This document shows positions 1 to 6,042 of a stretch of DNA of 13,525 nucleotides, piece by piece. Made by a program: the position numbers and the translations under genes. Numbering within the stretch: the first letter of the stretch is position 1; the number at the start of each line of letters is the position of its first letter. The notes below the pieces were generated by a model that saw only the letters and a list, made by a program, of their open reading frames with translations, was not told where the DNA came from and searched no databases. The DNA lies in assembly GCA_900552425.1 (NCBI GenBank), contig URZR01000034.1, positions 1 through 13,525 on the forward strand, in the 5' to 3' direction. The stretch comes from an uncultured Collinsella sp. (GTDB lineage Bacteria; Actinomycetota; Coriobacteriia; Coriobacteriales; Coriobacteriaceae).

Positions 1-478
1 TGATGTAGAGCTCGTCGGCCTCGGACTCGATGGTGTTGATCTGGATGACGAGCTCGCGCAGCGTTTTGGACTTGCGGTAGTTGGGAAGTTCGACCATCAG
101 GTCCTTCATGGCGCGGCAGGCATCGGTTACCTTGTGGGCGATGACGATGGCGTCGGGATGGATGCTCTGAATGTTGGTGAAGTAGACGCGCTGTACGACG
201 CCCTCGATGCGGTCGAGCACGGTGTCGAGTGAGCAGCTCATCAGATCCAGATCCTCGCGCTCGAGCGGGGTGATAAAGGCGGTGAGCAGGGCGTCTTCGA
301 GCTCATGGTGCTTCTTGTCTGCCGCATGCTCAATCGCATGCATTTTATCGAGCATGTCGTGGATCTGCGCGGGGTCAAAGTTCTCAAAAATCTTGGTGAG
401 CAGCTCTGCGGCCTGAACGGCGAGGTCGGCGCAGGCGACGTAGTTGTCAAAGTAGAACGAATCGGGTTTCTTTGCCAT
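1..478 (-). CDS. DUF47 / PhoU-like phosphate transport accessory protein (3' end beyond window)
   Basis: The first 159 residues are visible, reading from ATG at 478 (MAKKPDSFYFDNY...) without a stop to the left edge; the family is usually a little over 200 residues, so the C-terminus is missing. The sequence is all-helical in character and carries two ExxxD metal-binding-type motifs typical of PhoU-like bundles: E50-H-A-A-D54 (in AIEHAADKKHHELEDAL) and E151-S-E-A-D155. A good Shine-Dalgarno, CGAAAGGA, lies about 7 nt upstream of the ATG. The gene follows a PiT permease on the same strand with a 67-nt gap, the standard arrangement in which the cytoplasmic DUF47 protein is thought to modulate the permease. 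Family assignment rests on motif pattern plus context. It is not the PhoU of the Pst system as far as this window shows, since no pst genes are present. Confidence 0.88.
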   Translation of the reverse strand, partial: MAKKPDSFYFDNYVACADLAVQAAELLTKIFENFDPAQIHDMLDKMHAIEHAADKKHHELEDALLTAFITPLEREDLDLMSCSLDTVLDRIEGVVQRVYFTNIQSIHPDAIVIAHKVTDACRAMKDLMVELPNYRKSKTLRELVIQINTIESEADELYI

Positions 479-545
479 GGGTGGGTCCTTTCGAGGCGAA
501 GACGGGTGGGCGAAGTGTTGCGGTCCGGATGGACGTTCGGTTTGA

Positions 546-1595
546 CTAGAGGAACATCATGAACAGCTTGGCCATGACAAAGCTGATGAGTCCGCAGGCG
601 GGGAAGGTGAAGAACCAGGTGAACATCATGTCCTTGACGACGCCGAAGTTGATGGCCGAGAGGCGCTTGACGGCACCGACGCCCATGATGGCGCAGGTCT
701 TGATGTGGGTGGAGGACACGGGGATGCCGGTAAGGGTGGCTAGCAGCAGGTTCGCGGCGCCCGCGAGGTCGGCGGAGAAGCCCTGATACTTCTCGAGCTT
801 AACCATGCTCTGGCCGACGGACTTGATGATGCGCTCGCCGCCCACGCTGGTGCCGATACCCATAGTGGCCGAGCATAGCAGCATAATCCAGATGGGGATG
901 CCAGCATCGCCGACGCTAGTTTGGCCGTTTGCGAAGGCCACGCCTAAAAAGAGCACGCCGATGAACTTCTGTCCATCCTGCGCGCCGTGCATAAAGCTCA
1001 TGGCCGCAGCGCTCGCGATCTGAGCGTATTTAAAGAAGACATTGGCACGTCGCCTGTTGGCGGCGGCGAAAAGAATCGAGACGAGTTTGCACAGGACCCA
1101 GCCCATGACAAAGCCCAGGCCGATGGAGAGCGCCAGACCGTAGATGACCTTCATCCACTCGTGGACGTTGACGCTGCTCGCGCCGCCGAGGGCGATAGCG
1201 GCACCGGTCAGGCCGGCGATAAGGCTGTGGCTTTGCGAGGTGGGGATGCCGAAACGCGATGCTGTGGCGCCGTAGACGACGATGGAGAACAGGGCCGCGC
1301 ACAGGCAGGCGAGCGCCATGGTGCTGTTTCCGCCAAAGTCAACGATATGCGAGATGGTATTGGCGACGCTCGCGTTAAAGTGCGTCATGATGAGCACGCC
1401 GAGGAAGTTGAATGCGGCGCTCATGAGAATGGCGGCGCGGGCGGGCATGCAACGCGTAGTGACGCAGGTCGCGATGGCGTTGGGCGCATCGGTCCATCCG
1501 TTGACGAAGATGGCGCCCAACGCGAGGATCACGGTGACGGCAAGGACTGGGTTCGACACAATTTGGCCGAGGAAGGTTGAGAACGTTACGTCCAT
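546..1595 (-). CDS. Inorganic phosphate transporter, PiT family
   Basis: A 349-residue integral membrane protein with about ten hydrophobic segments, the expected size for a bacterial PiT permease, which imports phosphate with a cation. The two inverted family signatures are both present. The first repeat has NGWTDAPNAIAT (residues 32-43) and GIPTSQSHSLI (116-126). The second has MHGAQDGQKF (202-211) and GIPVSSTHI (290-298). The Asp residues D36 and D207 match the conserved acidic residues of the phosphate/cation site. A cytoplasmic loop around residues 178-190 (AANRRRANVFFKY) is basic. ATG at 1595 is the only possible start, because an in-frame TAA stands 33 nt upstream of it; its Shine-Dalgarno (GAGAAAG) is only moderate. 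The gene heads an operon with the DUF47 protein. Whether it is high or low affinity, and H+ or Na+ coupled, cannot be read from the sequence. Confidence 0.95.
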   Translation of the reverse strand: MDVTFSTFLGQIVSNPVLAVTVILALGAIFVNGWTDAPNAIATCVTTRCMPARAAILMSAAFNFLGVLIMTHFNASVANTISHIVDFGGNSTMALACLCAALFSIVVYGATASRFGIPTSQSHSLIAGLTGAAIALGGASSVNVHEWMKVIYGLALSIGLGFVMGWVLCKLVSILFAAANRRRANVFFKYAQIASAAAMSFMHGAQDGQKFIGVLFLGVAFANGQTSVGDAGIPIWIMLLCSATMGIGTSVGGERIIKSVGQSMVKLEKYQGFSADLAGAANLLLATLTGIPVSSTHIKTCAIMGVGAVKRLSAINFGVVKDMMFTWFFTFPACGLISFVMAKLFMMFL

Positions 1596-1625
1596 ATATG
1601 GGCTTTCTCGAAGTTTGCAGACACG

Positions 1626-1637
1626 TTACAAAAACAT
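1626..1637 (-). other. Three-codon mini-ORF (Met-Phe-Leu-stop) in the phosphate permease leader
   Basis: On the minus strand ATG TTT TTG TAA reads from 1637 to 1626, in the same frame as the permease start at 1595. A full anti-16S match, AGGAGGT, sits at 1657-1651, far stronger than the ribosome-binding site directly before the permease. The spacing to this ATG (13 nt) is longer than ideal. It may be a leader peptide, a ribosome standby site, or chance. No expression evidence is possible from sequence alone. Confidence 0.3.
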
Positions 1638-1725
1638 GATAAATCGTATCACCTCCTGCGGGTTTCTTTGCCGAGTTCTGATGGGAGAAGTAATTTTTTG
1701 GCACTAAAATTGAATATTAGCCCTG

Positions 1726-1754
1726 TTGACCGTGGGTGTTCTTTTTGCTATCAC
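1726..1754 (+). promoter_or_regulatory. Probable sigma-70 promoter for the 1845-2183 gene
   Basis: TTGACC at 1726-1731 and TATCAC at 1749-1754 are separated by exactly 17 nt. The -35 box matches consensus at five of six positions and the -10 at four of six. Transcription would begin near 1761, giving an untranslated leader of about 85 nt. The AT-rich tract at 1691-1720 just upstream is the least GC-rich part of this divergent region. Confidence 0.5.
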
Positions 1755-1844
1755 GCCATGCGGACACGCGCGTTCGCTCCGACATTCCAAAACCACAGTC
1801 TGTTCGCTTTACAATATGCAAACATGCGTTCGATAATGGGAAGC

Positions 1845-2183
1845 ATGGAATATCGACAGACAGATGGCAAAACTCGACGCGTGCACAAACAGTATGTGGA
1901 CGTTGTGGCTCGCATCCTCGCGGGCGGACAAGTTGTGCCGGTCACCGTCTGCTGGGTCGACGGTCGTTGCTTTACAATTGACGAGATTGTCTCGTCCACG
2001 GGCTTTGGCTTAACGGTTCACGGTGTTCGTACGGCAACGTATAAGGTTCGTTTTGGCGGGCATGCGACCGAGTTGTATCTGGAGGACCAGGCGTGCGGAC
2101 GGCCGGACGGCTCGCAGGCCCACGTGATGCGTTGGTGGGTCTGGGCGTTTGACCGTACGCTTGAGGGCGAGCGCCGTAGGTAA
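1845..2183 (+). CDS. Small protein of unknown function
   Basis: A 112-residue protein beginning MEYRQTDGKTRR. I do not recognise the family. It is basic overall, without a signal peptide or membrane segment. The middle (VVPVTVCWVDGRCFTIDEIV) and the following strands (TATYKVRFGGHATELYLED) look like a compact antiparallel beta-fold, followed by an aromatic C-terminal stretch RWWVWAFDRTLEGERRR. Codon use matches neighbouring genes and a plausible promoter lies upstream, so it is probably a real gene. The start is uncertain: in-frame ATGs occur at 1824, 1836 and 1845. None has an ideal Shine-Dalgarno; GGGAAG abuts the last one. I chose 1845 because the residues before it look non-conserved in character. 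The tryptophan- and beta-rich make-up could suit a nucleic-acid or ligand-binding domain, but that is speculation. Confidence 0.7.
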   Translation: MEYRQTDGKTRRVHKQYVDVVARILAGGQVVPVTVCWVDGRCFTIDEIVSSTGFGLTVHGVRTATYKVRFGGHATELYLEDQACGRPDGSQAHVMRWWVWAFDRTLEGERRR

Positions 2184-2201
2184 GGACGCACGGCGTTCGG
2201 G

Positions 2202-2223
2202 TACAATGACAGGAATCTTGTCA
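2202..2223 (+). promoter_or_regulatory. Possible -10 element and overlapping dyad upstream of the BI-1 gene
   Basis: TACAAT at 2202-2207 resembles a -10 box, but I find no convincing -35 box 17 nt upstream. The dyad TGACA-N7-TGTCA (2207-2211 and 2219-2223) begins on the last base of that box and covers the predicted transcription start, a place where an operator could sit. Both signals are short and may be chance. Confidence 0.25.
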
Positions 2224-2229
2224 GCTACT

Positions 2230-2253
2230 GCGCCGTTATTTGTGGCGCTTTTT
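2230..2253 (+). terminator. Short GC hairpin followed by a T-run, before the BI-1 gene
   Basis: GCGCC (2230-2234) pairs with GGCGC (2244-2248) around a 9-nt loop and is followed by TTTTT. It could end the transcript of the small gene that stops at 2183. However, it lies downstream of the only -10-like box I see for the next gene and directly before that gene's ribosome-binding site (AAAGGA), so it could equally act as a leaky attenuator. The 5-bp stem is weak. Confidence 0.4.
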
Positions 2254-2267
2254 GAAAGGACGAACCT

Positions 2268-2963
2268 ATGAACGATATCCAGGGCTATCAGAACGGCCCC
2301 GTCGAGAGCGGCGCAAGCCGCGCCAAGGAGATGTCGCCGCGCGCGTACAACCTTGTCATGTCTGCCCTGATCTTTTTGGGCTTTTGCGCCATGGGCGCCG
2401 GTGCTTACTTTACGAGCACCATGTCGTTTGCCCGCATGATGATGAGCGGCGCCGCTTTGCCGCTGGTCTTTGGCTCGTTTATTTTGACCATCGTCGGCAT
2501 TGTCATGATGTCGGCTGCCGCGGGCAAGCAGTCTGTGGGCCTGTCGCTCACGGGTTACGTGATCTTTGCGAGCACCTTTGGCCTGACCGCGTCGTTTGGC
2601 CTTGCCAACTACGACCTGCCCACCATCAACGCCGCCTTTATCGCCACCGCCGCCATCACCTTTGTCTTTGGCGCGCTGGGCGTGACCTTCCCCAAGTTCT
2701 TCCAGCGCGTGTACGGCATCGGTTTTGGCGTTCTGCTTGCCACGATCCTGGTCGAGATCGTGCTGATGTTTATGGGTGTTTCGCAGTCTATTACCGACCT
2801 GATCGTGATCGTGGTGTTCGCCGGTTTTATTGGCTACGACACCTATGTGGCCACGACGGTGCCGCCCACGCTGCCCAACGCCGTGCTCATGGCGTCCAAC
2901 CTGTTCGTGGATATCATCAACGTGTTCCTGCGTATCCTGAATATCCTTGGTCGTCGCGACTAG
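2268..2963 (+). CDS. Bax inhibitor-1 / YccA family membrane protein
   Basis: 231 residues with a hydrophilic N-terminus (about 25 residues) and seven predicted membrane segments, the BI-1/YccA (TMBIM) architecture. The C-terminal family signature is clear: FIGYDTYVATT around D191 and NLFVDIINVFLRILNILGRRD around D215. The two aspartates are 24 residues apart, the same spacing as the Asp171/Asp195 pH-sensing pair of Bacillus subtilis YetJ, a calcium-leak channel. Bacterial members are either such channels or, as in E. coli YccA, modulators of FtsH proteolysis; which applies here cannot be told. A Shine-Dalgarno (AAAGGA) lies 7 nt before ATG 2268. The gene appears to be its own transcription unit, closed by a strong terminator at 3008-3035. 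Confidence 0.93.
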   Translation: MNDIQGYQNGPVESGASRAKEMSPRAYNLVMSALIFLGFCAMGAGAYFTSTMSFARMMMSGAALPLVFGSFILTIVGIVMMSAAAGKQSVGLSLTGYVIFASTFGLTASFGLANYDLPTINAAFIATAAITFVFGALGVTFPKFFQRVYGIGFGVLLATILVEIVLMFMGVSQSITDLIVIVVFAGFIGYDTYVATTVPPTLPNAVLMASNLFVDIINVFLRILNILGRRD

Positions 2964-3007
2964 CGGCGAGTTGCAGCGGTGCTTGCCGCGTGCGTAAATC
3001 AATGCGA

Positions 3008-3035
3008 AAGGCGGTCCTTCGGGGCCGTCTTTTTT
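3008..3035 (+). terminator. Rho-independent terminator after the BI-1 gene
   Basis: A 10-bp stem (3008-3017 with 3022-3031, including two G-T wobbles) closes on a TTCG tetraloop with the stabilising C-G closing pair and is followed by further Ts to 3035. It is a textbook intrinsic terminator, 45 nt after the stop codon. Confidence 0.88.
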
Positions 3036-3100
3036 GTACGTGGCGGGGTATCATGGATGGGAAAAACCGAAAGCGGCAGCGACAGGAAAGGTGACCACTC

Positions 3101-4231
3101 ATGGCAGATGTCGACAACAGGAACCGTAACCGCAGGCCCAACCGCGCGGGACAGTCCAACCCCAAGCGTGAGGCTCGCGCAAAGGCCGCCGAGCGCCACG
3201 TGGCGGCTGTGTCCGAGGCGTGTGCCAAGGATATCGAGCGCTCGCTTGCCGGCGTTCGCGAATTCGACGGTATGCCTGCCGGCTTTGTCGCGGCGATGAA
3301 GGCCAAGGCCCAAGCGGCTGCGGCTGCCGAGGAGCCGGTTGCCGAGGAGTCTGAGTCCGCCGAGGTCGAGGCCGCTGAGGTTGCGTCCGTCGAGACCGAG
3401 GTCACGGACGAGTCTGCGCCTGCCGAGGAACCCGCAGAGACCGAGTCCGCGCCTGCCGAGGAGTCCGCTCCGACCCTGCCCGAGGTCACCGTGCTTGATG
3501 CCTCCGCCACGCAGGCCATTCTGGACAACGGCCGTGGCTATGCGCAGTTCTGCGACATGGCAGTGCTCGCCTTTGCCTCGTTCACCAACCCGGGTGGCGG
3601 CTACATCCAGGGCTATCTGGGCCAGGAGGCTACGCTCTGCGCCGATTCGTATCTGTACAACGTGCTCGACAAGCAGCGCAAGTGGTATGGCGAGAACCGT
3701 CGCCGCAATATCAACTGCGAGCTCTACCGCAACCGTGCGCTGGTAGTGCCTGCGGTGCGTTTTGACCGCAACCACGTGCATGCGTATGCCGATGTGATCG
3801 TGGCCGCCGCGCCCAATGCCAAGCGCGCACGCCAGGAGTACCGCGTGAGCGACGATGCACTGCTGGACGCGCTGCGCGAGCGTATCCGCTTTGTGCTCGC
3901 CATCTGCGACGAGCTGGATCGCGAGAAGCTCGTACTGGGCGCTTGGGGCTGCGACAACAACGGTTTTGATGCCGAGGCCGTGGCCGAGATTTTCCGCAAG
4001 GAGCTCGCATCGGGCGACTTCAAGGTCAAGCAGGTCTTCTTTGCTGTGCCCTCTACGCGCTGGGATGAGGACTTCGCCAAGTTCGAGCATGTGTTGGCAA
4101 GCTTCCCCGAGCGCAACGAGGAGTCCTATGCCCAGGTTGCCGCCCGCGCTGCGGCCGCCCGTGCCGCCGAGCAGGCTCAGGCCGCTGCCGAGGACGATGA
4201 GGACGAGGACGATTGGCGCAAGTACCTGTAA
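3101..4231 (+). CDS. TIGR02452 / DUF2263 family protein (PARG-like macrodomain) with acidic linker
   Basis: 376 residues in four parts. Residues 1-70 are basic and helical (NRNRRPNRAG...). Residues 71-127 are a low-complexity Glu/Ala/Ser linker built of APAEE-like units. Residues 128-325 form the conserved domain. The tail ends in a strongly acidic run (EDDEDEDD, 364-371). The domain shows FASFTNPGGGYIQG (158-171), a glycine loop like that of bacterial poly(ADP-ribose) glycohydrolases, then QEATLC (175-180) and LGAWGCDNNGFD (279-290). Family members usually have GGG-X6-8-QEE, where the second Glu is catalytic in characterised PARGs; here that position is Ala177, so hydrolysis may be lost or changed. 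ATG 3101 has AGGAAAGGTG about 8 nt upstream. The gene stands alone between two terminators. ADP-ribose binding is plausible; activity is unproven. Confidence 0.85.
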   Translation: MADVDNRNRNRRPNRAGQSNPKREARAKAAERHVAAVSEACAKDIERSLAGVREFDGMPAGFVAAMKAKAQAAAAAEEPVAEESESAEVEAAEVASVETEVTDESAPAEEPAETESAPAEESAPTLPEVTVLDASATQAILDNGRGYAQFCDMAVLAFASFTNPGGGYIQGYLGQEATLCADSYLYNVLDKQRKWYGENRRRNINCELYRNRALVVPAVRFDRNHVHAYADVIVAAAPNAKRARQEYRVSDDALLDALRERIRFVLAICDELDREKLVLGAWGCDNNGFDAEAVAEIFRKELASGDFKVKQVFFAVPSTRWDEDFAKFEHVLASFPERNEESYAQVAARAAAARAAEQAQAAAEDDEDEDDWRKYL

Positions 4232-4256
4232 TCGGTACGTGCTGACAGATAGGTCG

Positions 4257-4290
4257 AGCCGACGGGAGAGGCTGCTTCCGTCGGCTTTTT
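4257..4290 (+). terminator. Rho-independent terminator after the TIGR02452 gene
   Basis: AGCCGACGG (4257-4265) pairs perfectly with CCGTCGGCT (4278-4286); a G-T and an A-T pair extend the stem inwards, leaving an 8-nt loop. It is followed by TTTT. The stem begins about 25 nt after the stop codon. The next gene starts only 20 nt downstream, so that gene either depends on read-through or has a promoter within this region. Confidence 0.88.
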
Positions 4291-4309
4291 ATTGAGTGGG
4301 GAGCTTACG

Positions 4310-4969
4310 ATGAAAAACGTTATGTGCTTTGGCGACAGCAACACCTATGGCTATGATCCGGCTGGTATGCGCGATGGCACCGCGGTACGCTATGCACAGG
4401 ATGTACGCTGGTGCGGCGTGGCGCAGCGTGACCTGAGCGAGGGCTGGCATGTGATTGAGGAGGGGCTCAACGGCCGCACGACGGTGCGCGACGATATGTG
4501 CCACCTGGACACTAACCTCAACGGCATTCGCGCGCTTCCGATGCTGCTCGAGGCCCATAAGCCGCTGGACGCCATTGTGATCATGCTGGGCACCAACGAC
4601 TGTAAGACGGTCTTTAACGTGACGGCTTCCGATATCGCCCGTGGCGCCATGGCGCTGATTCGCGCCGTCCGTGCGTTTGCCTGGACCGATGCCGCGCCCT
4701 GCCCACGGATTCTGCTGATGGCACCTATCAAGATTAAGCCGCAGATCGCCGACGTATATATGACCGACTTTGACGAGCATTCCGTAGAAGCCTCGGAACA
4801 TTTTGGTGAGTACTACGCGCATGTGGCTGAGCAGTTTGGCTGCGACTTTTTGAATGCCGCCGACTTTGCCGAGCCTGGCGATATCGACTATCTGCATATG
4901 ATGCCCGAAAGCCACGAGAGCCTGGGTCACGCCGTGGCAGCCAAGCTCCAAGAGATGCTCGGTGAGTAG
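4310..4969 (+). CDS. SGNH/GDSL-family hydrolase (esterase-like)
   Basis: 219 residues with the ordered blocks of the SGNH superfamily. Block I is CFGDSNTYG with nucleophile Ser10. A block II-like glycine occurs in EEGLNGRTT (51-58). Block III is MLGTNDCKT with Asn96. Block V is DYLH with Asp193 and His196, completing the triad. It has no signal peptide, so it should act in the cytoplasm on a small ester. The overall layout (GDSNTYG, GLNGRT, GTND) is like that of arylesterase-type members; the substrate is unknown. ATG 4310 is preceded by GGGGAG at a good distance and is preferred to the in-frame TTG at 4292, which lies in the terminator tail. It is the last plus-strand gene before convergent thiD. 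Confidence 0.9.
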   Translation: MKNVMCFGDSNTYGYDPAGMRDGTAVRYAQDVRWCGVAQRDLSEGWHVIEEGLNGRTTVRDDMCHLDTNLNGIRALPMLLEAHKPLDAIVIMLGTNDCKTVFNVTASDIARGAMALIRAVRAFAWTDAAPCPRILLMAPIKIKPQIADVYMTDFDEHSVEASEHFGEYYAHVAEQFGCDFLNAADFAEPGDIDYLHMMPESHESLGHAVAAKLQEMLGE

Positions 4970-4975
4970 TGCGAT

Positions 4976-5020
4976 CCCAAGCCACCGCAAAGGTGTCTGT
5001 CCCCTTTGCGGTGGCTTGGG
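4976..5020. repeat. Perfect 18-bp inverted repeat between convergent genes
   Basis: CCCAAGCCACCGCAAAGG (4976-4993) and its exact reverse complement (5003-5020) enclose the 9-nt loop TGTCTGTCC. It sits 6 nt after the SGNH hydrolase stop and 9 nt after the thiD stop, so it could stop transcription from both sides. Neither side has a T-run, which is unusual for an intrinsic terminator. The AAAGGTGTCTGTCCCCTTT core resembles intergenic palindromes I associate with Coriobacteriia genomes, but I cannot verify this here. Confidence 0.8.
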
Positions 5021-5029
5021 CTGCGAATC

Positions 5030-5860
5030 TTAATACTGCCACATGTGGTTGACGGGGCCGGAACCTTTGCCCATGTCAAAGCCGGCGGCCAGAGCGCCTG
5101 TCAGGTATGCCTTGCCGGCGTTGACGGCATCGGCAAGATCCATGCCCTGGGCCAGCGCGCAGGCGATGGCGGACGAGAGCGTGCAGCCGGTGCCATGCGT
5201 GTTGCCGGTCTCGATGCGCTTGTGGCGGAACCACGTGGTGAGTGGATCTCCCAGATGGTTGCCCTCGTCATCGAGTGGCGCGGGCTCTGCTAGCACATCG
5301 TTGGCCTCGTTGACGAAATGCCCGCCCTTAACGAGGGACGCGCATCCAAAGCGGCGGGTGAGAAGCATGGCGGCATTTTGCTGCGTGCGCTCGGAATCGA
5401 CTTCGTAATCGAGCAGGGCCATGGCCTCGGGAATATTGGGCGTGATGACCGTTGCCAACGGGAACAGGCGGCGGGTGAGCGCCTCGGCGGCATCTTCGGC
5501 AATCAGCCGTGCGCCCGAGGTGGCTACCATGACGGGGTCGACTACCACGTTTGTCGCGTTCCAAGCGCTCAGGCGGTCGGCGATAACATCGATAATTTCG
5601 GCAGAGGAAACCATGCCAATCTTGACGGCGTTGGGGCGGATATCGTCAAAAACGGCATCGATCTGCGCCGCGACAATATTCGGGGAGATGTTCTGCACGG
5701 CGGTGACGCCCAGGGTGTTCTGTGCGGTGATGGCGGTGATGGCCGTCTCGGCATACAGGCGGTGCGCCGTGATGGTCTTGATGTCGGCCTGAATGCCGGC
5801 GCCGCCGCTGGAATCGGATCCCGCGATGGACAGGACGGCAGGTACCTTACTACGATCCAT
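5030..5860 (-). CDS. thiD: Hydroxymethylpyrimidine / phosphomethylpyrimidine kinase ThiD
   Basis: 276 residues, the normal ThiD length. The enzyme phosphorylates HMP and then HMP-P to HMP-PP, the pyrimidine half of thiamine. Ribokinase-fold signatures are intact: SIAGSDSSGGAGIQAD (11-26) for substrate and glycine-rich loop, VVVDPVMVATSGARL in the middle, NIPEA, and the anion-hole segment THGTGCTLSSA (221-231) with the conserved Cys226. ATG 5860 has AAGGGAGC 6 nt upstream. It lies downstream of thiC on the same strand, but with a 182-nt gap holding a hairpin and a TATAAT box, so it probably has its own promoter besides any read-through from thiC. No thiE or thiM fusion is present. Confidence 0.96.
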   Translation of the reverse strand: MDRSKVPAVLSIAGSDSSGGAGIQADIKTITAHRLYAETAITAITAQNTLGVTAVQNISPNIVAAQIDAVFDDIRPNAVKIGMVSSAEIIDVIADRLSAWNATNVVVDPVMVATSGARLIAEDAAEALTRRLFPLATVITPNIPEAMALLDYEVDSERTQQNAAMLLTRRFGCASLVKGGHFVNEANDVLAEPAPLDDEGNHLGDPLTTWFRHKRIETGNTHGTGCTLSSAIACALAQGMDLADAVNAGKAYLTGALAAGFDMGKGSGPVNHMWQY

Positions 5861-5906
5861 GTTCGCTCCCTTGTTCGGTCGGAATCAAATGGGTCTATAA
5901 GCCAGC

Positions 5907-5912
5907 ATTATA
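5907..5912 (-). promoter_or_regulatory. Possible -10 box for thiD
   Basis: A perfect TATAAT reads on the minus strand at 5912-5907, about 46 nt before the thiD start codon. The hexamer 17 nt further upstream (CATACA) matches the -35 consensus at only three positions and falls inside the hairpin at 5918-5947. Confidence 0.4.
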
Positions 5913-5917
5913 AAGAT

Positions 5918-5947
5918 GCCCGGGCCGGCTGTATGCCGATCCCGGGC
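5918..5947 (-). terminator. GC-rich hairpin between thiC and thiD, possible weak terminator
   Basis: GCCCGGG (5918-5924) pairs with CCCGGGC (5941-5947), and inside it CGGC (5926-5929) pairs with GCCG (5935-5938) around a 5-nt loop. On the minus strand it is followed by ATCTTTATA, a poor T-tract, so it might partly stop thiC transcripts. It is also adjacent to the candidate thiD -10 box, so the two functions may overlap. Confidence 0.45.
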
Positions 5948-6042
5948 GGGCGGTGCAATCTTTACGCAAATGCAAGCAAATGTTCACACGTCAACAATTG
6001 ACAGGCACCAACTCGCCGCCAGAAGCGGCCGCGGCGACAGGG

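Noticed and set aside
1668..1844. Upstream extension of the small protein to 1668
   Set aside because: The extension would overlap the probable promoter at 1726-1754 and starts in an AT-rich non-coding stretch.
2010..4090. Two long minus-strand open frames opposite the BI-1 and TIGR02452 genes
   Set aside because: Both are antisense shadows of well-supported genes; the products are low-complexity His/Arg/Gly or Leu/Gly-rich.
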